A DNA stretch of 64,000 nt, from contig WPIO01000008.1 of the NCBI GenBank assembly GCA_009760855.2, positions 8,216,001 to 8,280,000 on the forward strand, given 5' to 3'. Numbering within the stretch: the first letter of the stretch is position 1; the number at the start of each line of letters is the position of its first letter. Shown here piece by piece: positions 57,750 through 64,000 of this stretch. The notes under the pieces are model-generated. The model ran no database searches, had not been told where the DNA came from, and worked only from the letters and a program-made list of their open reading frames with translations. The position numbers were made by a program, and so were the translations under genes. Origin of the DNA: Cristatella mucedo (lineage: Eukaryota; Bryozoa; Phylactolaemata; Cristatellidae).

Positions 57750-58283
57750 TCATCTATCGACAGTTGATGAAGAAGTTACCGCAATGAATAAACGCATTCG
57801 TAAGAGCACCTTGCGAGACGCACGCATGAAGGGAAGTGCAAGAGCTGGCTAAGCTTTAACAGGCATTCGTACACCTAAGGACAAGGTTTCGTCCTCGATG
57901 GCTCTCGTCAGCAAAATCGCTGGTGTTTTCGTGAGAAAACTTGTACCGTAGAGATTGCTTTCAACACACCAGCCTAACTTTTAAAGAGTTCCGCGAGGTT
58001 TTCCATTCGCATAGTTCAATATGATTGATCGACATAATGATTGGGCGTATTTTGCCTTTCTAATGCAATACCGAGAGCAAAAAATGTGCTATGATGGTCA
58101 CCTGATCTAGGGTGGTAAATATACGGTAGCAGACGGTAACGAGACGGTAGCGTACTTCGTAAGACCTCTTTACTTAGCTAGTAGAAACCAATAAATAGCA
58201 CCAGGAAATAGTTTCACTTTAGGCCCAATAACCAGGTTTCTATGTTCGTAAAAGCTCATGGACATACAAGCCGAAGAATCAAT

Positions 58284-58285
<2 letters not shown>
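57750..58285. other. Intergenic, nothing recognised
   Basis: Unique-looking sequence without ORFs. Confidence 0.45.

Positions 58286-58288
<3 letters not shown>

Positions 58289-58370
<82 letters not shown>
58289..58370. repeat. (TC)n followed by (TA)n microsatellite
   Basis: TC units at 58289-58325, TA units to 58370. Confidence 0.96.
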
Positions 58371-58371
<1 letters not shown>

Positions 58372-58779
58372 CACAACTTCTATATATGCCTCGCTATAAC
58401 TCATGTAACCGATAAATACTTTGAAAGATCAGTCGGCATTTCTGCGACGCGTTTTTTAAAAAAGTATTGGGTGGCTATTCAAACCAGGCTCAGGCTTGGC
58501 ATTTCGTGCATGGTTTTAAATCTAATGCTTACATATTGTTTTATTTGTTTATCCTGATATATCGCTTGCATTCTAAAAATTTCCTTTTAATCACCACTTG
58601 CTTTTTTTGTTTCGACACCCTGTCTTGTTACAAAGACTTTTAAAATAGATTCACTTTTCTAAATTTCGCCCAGATTATTGCATGAGAAGTCACCGAATGG
58701 TGCCTAGCATCGGATAGCTTTGTTCTTAGCTCGCTGTCTGATGACGTAGTTAGCTCCGTCGGCAGTCACGTGTGACAGA

Positions 58780-60240
58780 TAACAGATTTCTCCGCCCGAG
58801 GTGCGTAGAACATCCGGATATCCGGAGCAAAGAGGCGGCCGAGAGCTGAGCGAGCTAAGGATAGGCGAGTGCGAAATGCGGCCAGTTGAGATAAGCACAT
58901 TGAACCCTGTAGCTTTCCTCCTCCGGACTCTCCGCTGTAGGCTAGGTTGGGGCGGCAGGGGTGGCAGGGGGTGCGGCGGCAGGGGGTGCGGCGAGGCCGG
59001 TCGGAGTGCTTTGGCATTACAACCGTACAGCGACACGAGCGTGCGGGCGCGTCTTTGGCTTTTGCATATTTTGATGAATCGATTCAAACTCATTTAGACG
59101 GTCGCGTTTATTCGTCGACTCTTTCCTAATGTTTGGTTTGGCTTTCTGAAAGATGGCGTCGCACAATTTCATCAATTTCTTGTCTCGTTTTTGCATCGCG
59201 CCATCTATCGCACGACCGTGGCTTTTGGCCGAGCCTCCAATGTGCTCGAGATGTGCCCGCCGCAGATGTGCCTGCTTCCTCCGAACGGCGTCTGCTCGCG
59301 TCGGCTTTTCGCGCTGTGCAGAGGGGGCCGGCTGATGGCATGATGATCCCCCGTCTGATTTTGCCGCTGCCTGCCGCTAGCTCCCGAGGATAGTCTTTCT
59401 CATACGTTCGGCGCAACTTTTGGCAGCTGCCGGCAGGTCCTCACCCCCCGGAGCAGATTGCTTGCAGGGCCGACACGAATTTCACGCCGAGTGCCGCTCT
59501 CCCTCTCTCTCTCGCGCGCGCTGCCGCTGCCGCTGCTGCTTTGCCACTTTTGGTTCGGTTTCGGTGCCTTTCTTCTTTGCATTTTGGCTGCGCTTTTCGC
59601 CGAGAGCTCGAATCGCTGCCGCTCGCCGAGCGGCGCCACAATCAGCGTCAGCTCGCGGTGTGTCAGAGCCTCCGAGCACTGCACGCACAGCGCCGAGTGG
59701 CGGCAGCACCGACTCTGCGCGCCGCGAAGCTTGCTCCGGCAAAGGAGAGGGAGTAAGCACTGAGAGCGACCTGCGGAGGAGCCCCGCCCCCCGCTCCCTG
59801 TCCCCCACCCACCGCCGACGCCTCCAGCGCGTCGCAGCAAAGTGGCAAATGCAGCTGCTGCAGCAAACGGCCTCGTTGGGGTTAGGCAAACCGAGTAGCG
59901 CCGCCTATCCGCTACAAACCTGGCTAGCGATGCGGCAAATGACGCGCGCTGCGCTTTCCGCGTGGCGGCCGACTAGCGGTCGGTCGCCATTCGAAACCCG
60001 TCTCCAGGCACGGCGTCCGGACCCCGAATAACTGACTGCGAAATTATCAATCTGGCTAAAGGAGATAATTAGGTTTCGTCGAGCGGGCAGCTGTGGTCTG
60101 GCACCTGAAAGCGAGATGCCCGCTGTCCGGCGAACTATCTAGAATACGCAAGCGAGGCGCCGCCGCCGCCGCCGCCGCCACCGCCACTCTTGCCATGAGC
60201 TCTCGACGCAGACAGTTCAGCAGCAGCAGCTGCTTGCATG
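58780..60240. other. GC- and CpG-rich stretch, possible CpG island
   Basis: From about 58900 to 60200 the sequence is clearly GC-rich, with many CGC/GCC runs and (GCC)n at 60151-60180. All frames stay open, producing overlapping spurious ORFs on both strands. It lies 2.2 kb upstream of the third transporter gene and might include regulatory sequence, but no exon is recognised. Confidence 0.4.
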
Positions 60241-60244
60241 CGCA

Positions 60245-60352
60245 TTTCTCTCCCTCTTTATATATATATATATATATAATAAATATATAAAAATTTAATA
60301 ATAATAATAACAATAAATAATATATATATATATATAAGAGGGAGAGAGAGAG
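60245..60352. repeat. Long AT/pyrimidine palindrome
   Basis: TCTCTCCCTCTTTATATATA on the left is mirrored by TATATATAAGAGGGAGAGAG on the right, enclosing an A/T-rich centre with AAT repeats. Arms of about 30 bp. Confidence 0.8.
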
Positions 60353-60909
60353 AAAGGCCAAAACGGATAAAAGTAGTAATTATAAAAAAATAGCAACTCT
60401 TTTGCATACTACCCAAGCAGAACTTAAACTGTACTCGGGTGCTTTATAATTCGCTGCAAGAGCAGCAATAGCCAATAGAGAACGAAAAGCTGAGTGGTAT
60501 CCAGCGAGCGAAGGCCAAGGCCAATGCCAAAACGCACAATCATCGTGCCAAGTAAAAGCATGCGATAACGCACACAAGCGACTCGCGGCAACGACTCACT
60601 GGTTAACCTATGACCCCTGTCAGCACTACTCAATCGGTCATGCACAGGTAGGCAAAGCATGCAGGAAAAAAGACAGATCCTCTGGGGCGCTATGCAAAGT
60701 ATGCCACTGCCATCTTTGATCAGGACGTGCACAGTCTATTACGAGCAACCACACACATGAAAGCGCAATTCGCTCGGATATATCCAAATCAACGAGGAAC
60801 AGGTAGGTTTTCAGCTTCTTTTTGAAAGTTTTTTTCAAATCCTGAAATAACGCGACGTCAGTCAAGTGCAAAGCTTCGAGCTTCTGGAGCTTAGTAGAAA
60901 GATAGGACG

Positions 60910-60925
60910 AGAGAGAGAGAGACGG

Positions 60926-60967
<42 letters not shown>
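60910..60967. repeat. (GA)n microsatellite
   Basis: About 58 bp of GA repeat with two GAC interruptions. Confidence 0.93.
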
Positions 60968-60971
<4 letters not shown>

Positions 60972-60999
60972 CAGAGAGACGGGAGATGATGGGTGACAA

Positions 61000-62085
61000 A
61001 GAAATAGAGGGAGAGAGACAGCGAGCTTGCTGCAGTTTTGTATCGATCAGTTGGGTTAACTCTGACCTGTTGATAATCCTACGAGCAACTTCGAGTACCC
61101 TTTTTGTGCATTGACTCGGCAATGCTGCCATTCCATTAGCTCAAATGGCGGCCATGTGGCCTCGAATTTACCTTTTGACCTGAGCAGAATATCGTGCACA
61201 CTTCTGCCCGAAATCGGGAGAATCGGCGCCCTACTCCACCCACCCTCGAATGCGTTTCGAAAGAGGCATGCCTACCCGATGGGGAGCACGGACATGCCAT
61301 AAACCCTCTTAAAGCCTAGTTGCCTCCCTGGCGAGGGATCTGGTCACCTCGCACAACGATAGTTTTTGGAATTCCGTCTCGCCTCGAGCCTCAAGCAACT
61401 GCTGCAGGGCAGCTCCAGCGAGACGCTTTGGGCGGCTTCTCCACGTGACCCGAGGCCGCCATTTGCAACAGGGAGGAACAACGCTTCCTCGGCAGTGCTT
61501 CCCTCCCCCGGCTTAATTTCCTTGATTACAGCAGAGCGAATCGAGCAAATGGTAGCGCTAGGGGCGACCCTGACGTCGAGCGCTGGCTACTTTTCTTTTT
61601 ACCTCCACTAAGATGTTTCCACGTGAAACGTCCGACAGCTTCCGGTGCGGCGGCTGCAATCGCGGGCTGGATTAAGATTGCGGTTCTGCGCTTGCAAGCC
61701 GATGCTTCGAGACGTCGCTGCACGCTCGATTCTTTGCTTGTTCTCCTCATATCCGCCTCCACGGCCGCCGCCGCCGTCCTCTCGAGCTCTCTTTCGCAGT
61801 CGTCTGATCCGATCGTCTCTGAAATCGTTCGAGAGCCTTTGTTTGGGTGAATCTGTTCCTTCCCTTTTAGAAATATTTGTATTGAATTTGAATTTGATGC
61901 GTATTGAACAGGTAAAACAGTCTGGTAAGATAGTGTGATAGAGTAATCATGACATTCAATTAAATTGGGGACGTGCGAGCGTTCATTTCCTATGCAGTTT
62001 GAATCCCACGACATTCTGTCAATGGCCAGACTCCATAAGCTTGAGCGTGTTTTGCCGAAAAGGCAGCCTTGACGCCGCAACTAAT
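61000..62085. other. Intergenic 5' flank of gene 3
   Basis: No gene seen. Open frames on both strands at 61526-62080 are shadows of GC-rich sequence. Confidence 0.45.
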
Positions 62086-62089
62086 AATC

Positions 62090-62195
62090 ACAATAATGAT
62101 ATGATAACAATAATATTACATTTGAATAGCCCCCTCAGAGAACTGAATCTTTTTCTGGACACTTCACAGATGCAGCATAGAAAGTTAACTAAGGG
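62090..62195 (-). mobile_element. LINE family A, terminal 3' end
   Basis: ATAATATTACATTTGAATAG, CCCCTCAGAGAACTGAATCT and CACTTCACAGATGCAGCATA; a diverged copy. Confidence 0.65.
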
Positions 62196-62380
62196 CGAAG
62201 CTTCGTCCCGTGAGGGCACGTGAGAGATCACTAGAGAGGCACCTGGTGCTTTTCTCAGTACCAATAGGGTAGATAACCACCAGCTGAGCTTTTGAAACGA
62301 GTAGCCGCCTGCCTGCCTGCCAGCCTGCCAGCCTATGGTGACTGCATGTAACGTTTGACCTTTTAGTTTCGCTTTCGACG

Positions 62381-62620
62381 ATGGCAGAGGCAGCAGAGGA
62401 AGAAGTTGACCTTCGTCAAAACAAGAGTGGCGCGTTCACCCGCTTCTGTCGTCGCTTCTGGGAACGCGACCAGCTGAAGCGTCTTCTGCCGCCTCTCAGT
62501 TGGATCCCCAAATACAACGCCAAGTGCTTCGCTGGTGACCTTGTGGCAGGCCTCAGCGTCGGGCTGACGCTGGTGCCTCAAAGCTTGGCCAATGCCAAGA
62601 TAGCCCACCTGCCGCTGCAG
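62381..62620 (+). CDS. SLC26A11-like: SLC26A11-like gene 3, exon 1
   Basis: 80 codons from ATG to a phase-0 donor (CTGCCGCTGCAG then GTGCGT), the same boundary as gene 1 exon 1. It encodes FTRFCRRFW, LLPPLSWIPKYNAKCFAGDL, VAGLSVGLTLVPQSLANAKI and HLPLQ, the cytosolic N-terminus and first helix of an SLC26/SulP anion transporter. It is more diverged from gene 1 than paralogue 2 is (Ser and Asn replace Gly and Tyr in the VPQGLAYA signature). Confidence 0.9.
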
Positions 62621-62784
62621 GTGCGTACAGCAGCAGCAGGTGCGAACCTGCTTGGCTGGCGAACCGCATCGGGACGGCACTGCCAAAGCCGTCGCTGGTC
62701 GCCAGGCTCTCCTCAGATCAAGGGGCGCTCTCTCGAGCCTAGCGGGAGCTCGGCGAATAGCTCGCTGTGCTGTGCGCTTTGTAG

Positions 62785-62989
62785 TACGGATTGTATTCAG
62801 CATTCATGGGACCTTTCGTATACAGCGTGCTGGGAACTTCAAAGGACGCAGCAATCGGCTCGACCGCCATCTTGTCGCTGATCGTAGCCGGATTAAGTCG
62901 CGAACCAATGGGAAGCCCCGGCCAGGCAGCCGCTTTGGTTGCATTCTGCTGCGGCTTCATACAGATTGCCATGTTCTTGCTCAACCTGG
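62785..62989 (+). CDS. SLC26A11-like: SLC26A11-like gene 3, exon 2
   Basis: The acceptor CGCTTTGTAG precedes TAC GGA TTG; the exon ends in phase 1 at GTAAGC. It encodes YGLYSAFMGPFVYSVLGTSK, IGSTAILSLIVAGL and a helix ending IAMFLLNLG. Length 205 bp, identical to gene 1 exon 2. Intron 1 is only 164 bp here. The next exons are beyond the window edge. Confidence 0.93.
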
Positions 62990-63146
62990 GTAAGCTAAAG
63001 TAGTCTTAGAGCACTCGTCCACACGGGGGGGGGGCGGGCGGCGACAGCCGGACAATTTCGACAATGCGCGAACGCCGCCGAGACGCTTTAGACGATCGAT
63101 AAAAACAATGATAATAGTACATTTGATTAGCGCCCTCAAAGAACTG

Positions 63147-63211
<65 letters not shown>

Positions 63212-64000
63212 AGGTACTTTACAGATGCTGCATATAAAGCATTACCAAATGTTTGGTCGTAACATCTGCAAGCAGTAGGTATAGTAAGCAGGTACATGTA
63301 AACGAAAGACATGCGCCGAAAGGTCACGTCCGCGGAGAACTGCTCAGAACTGGAATACATTTTCCAATTTGAATAAGTATACTCTGCTTAAAACAGTGCT
63401 AATCATCGATATCTTCGATGCGAGAGGCAAAGTCTCCAAACAAAGCCTGGCAGGTGCAGGTGCATGCAATGCGTCCGTAGGACCACCGGTGAGACAATAA
63501 ATGAGTCATCTTGTTCTTTTCTCTTGAGGTTTGTCCCAGTGGATTTTTCTCCCATCGAAGGACTTGGGTTTCCGAAAATAATTTATCAATATGACTGCAC
63601 ACTTTTCGATGGTCGTGACGCTTCTGCAGTTCATTTCACAGAGCTGACATCAGCTTCCTGCTTTACAACAATACTATTCACCGAGGTCTTTAGTGAGGGG
63701 ACGAGAGTTTAATGAGAGGCTAATTTAAGTTTCCGGCTGCCTCGATTGCTATCCACGCTCAGCTATCGCCGGCTTAGTATTAGTGCGTGACGACAAGTTC
63801 GGTGACCTTCAGAACGCAGTGACCGGGCACGGTGAGCAGACCTCGGGCATCACAGTCTGAGGGAGTGAACTGGAGATCTCTCATCGATTGGACGCGAACG
63901 CAGTACTTGAACGCAGTCTGTGCCGCCATGTCTGGCAGCCGAGCGATACCCGTAGCCCCGCGTAGGTGTTTAGATCGTGATGCCTTCTCGTTTCTCTCTA
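62990..64000. other. Start of intron 2 of gene 3
   Basis: Contains a LINE A 3' remnant at 63105-63250 carrying a TC microsatellite. No exon resembling exon 3 is seen before the window ends. Confidence 0.5.
63105..63250 (-). mobile_element. LINE family A, terminal 3' end split by (TC)n
   Basis: TAGTACATTTGATTAGCGCC and CTCAAAGAACTGAGTCTCTC on the left, then TC repeats at 63150-63210, then AGGTACTTTACAGATGCTGC. The microsatellite expanded from the TCTC in the element's conserved CAATCTCTTTCTAGGCGC stretch. Confidence 0.75.

Noticed and set aside
59400-60031. Protein-coding gene in the GC-rich stretch
   Set aside because: Long frames overlap on both strands because stops are rare in GC-rich DNA. 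No domain, conserved motif or splice structure is seen.

Overview
This window is nuclear DNA of an animal. Genes are split by GT-AG introns, and the DNA between exons is packed with LINEs, tRNA-derived SINEs, hAT DNA transposons, a Polinton-type (Maverick/adintovirus-like) element and long microsatellites. The only recognisable host genes are SLC26A11-like anion transporters. An invertebrate is likely (L2/CR1-type LINEs with ATT tails, an Inr-like TCAGAC start site), but I cannot name the species.

Layout. (1) 1-6600: 5' flank of the first transporter gene, with a 430-bp AG microsatellite, SINEs and decayed LINE pieces. (2) 6736-34148: a complete eight-exon SLC26A11-like gene on the + strand. 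Splice phases agree throughout, giving 674 codons plus stop. Intron 1 (13.5 kb) holds a 2.7-kb hAT element with 8-bp target duplications and a 3.2-kb LINE with an intact 600-codon reverse transcriptase. Intron 3 (6.4 kb) is mostly LINE copies in alternating orientation. (3) 34150-40770: intergenic DNA with a 1.2-kb octanucleotide array, ending in a stretch that matches the far 5' flank of gene 1 (a duplicated flank). (4) 40777-40971: first exon of a second SLC26A11 paralogue, cut in mid-exon by an AT-rich 8.8-kb Polinton-type element (40972 to about 49790). (5) 49790-62380: LINE and hAT fragments, SINEs and microsatellites, with no convincing gene. (6) 62381-62989: exons 1 and 2 of a third SLC26A11-like gene that runs off the right edge.

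The three transporter loci share exon boundaries and orientation and form a tandem array; gene 1 is intact, gene 2 is a remnant and gene 3 is partial. The Polinton-type element carries a broken protein-primed-type DNA polymerase B, several unknown ORFs, a minus-strand fibre-like protein made of phage-type repeats, an HNH-AP2 homing-type endonuclease and a truncated final ORF. I found no integrase, packaging ATPase, protease or capsid gene, and the right end is missing. Its coding frames contain many in-frame TAA/TAG codons but few TGA, which may mean decay or, less likely, codon reassignment. That point and the insertion into a transporter exon are the parts most worth a second look.
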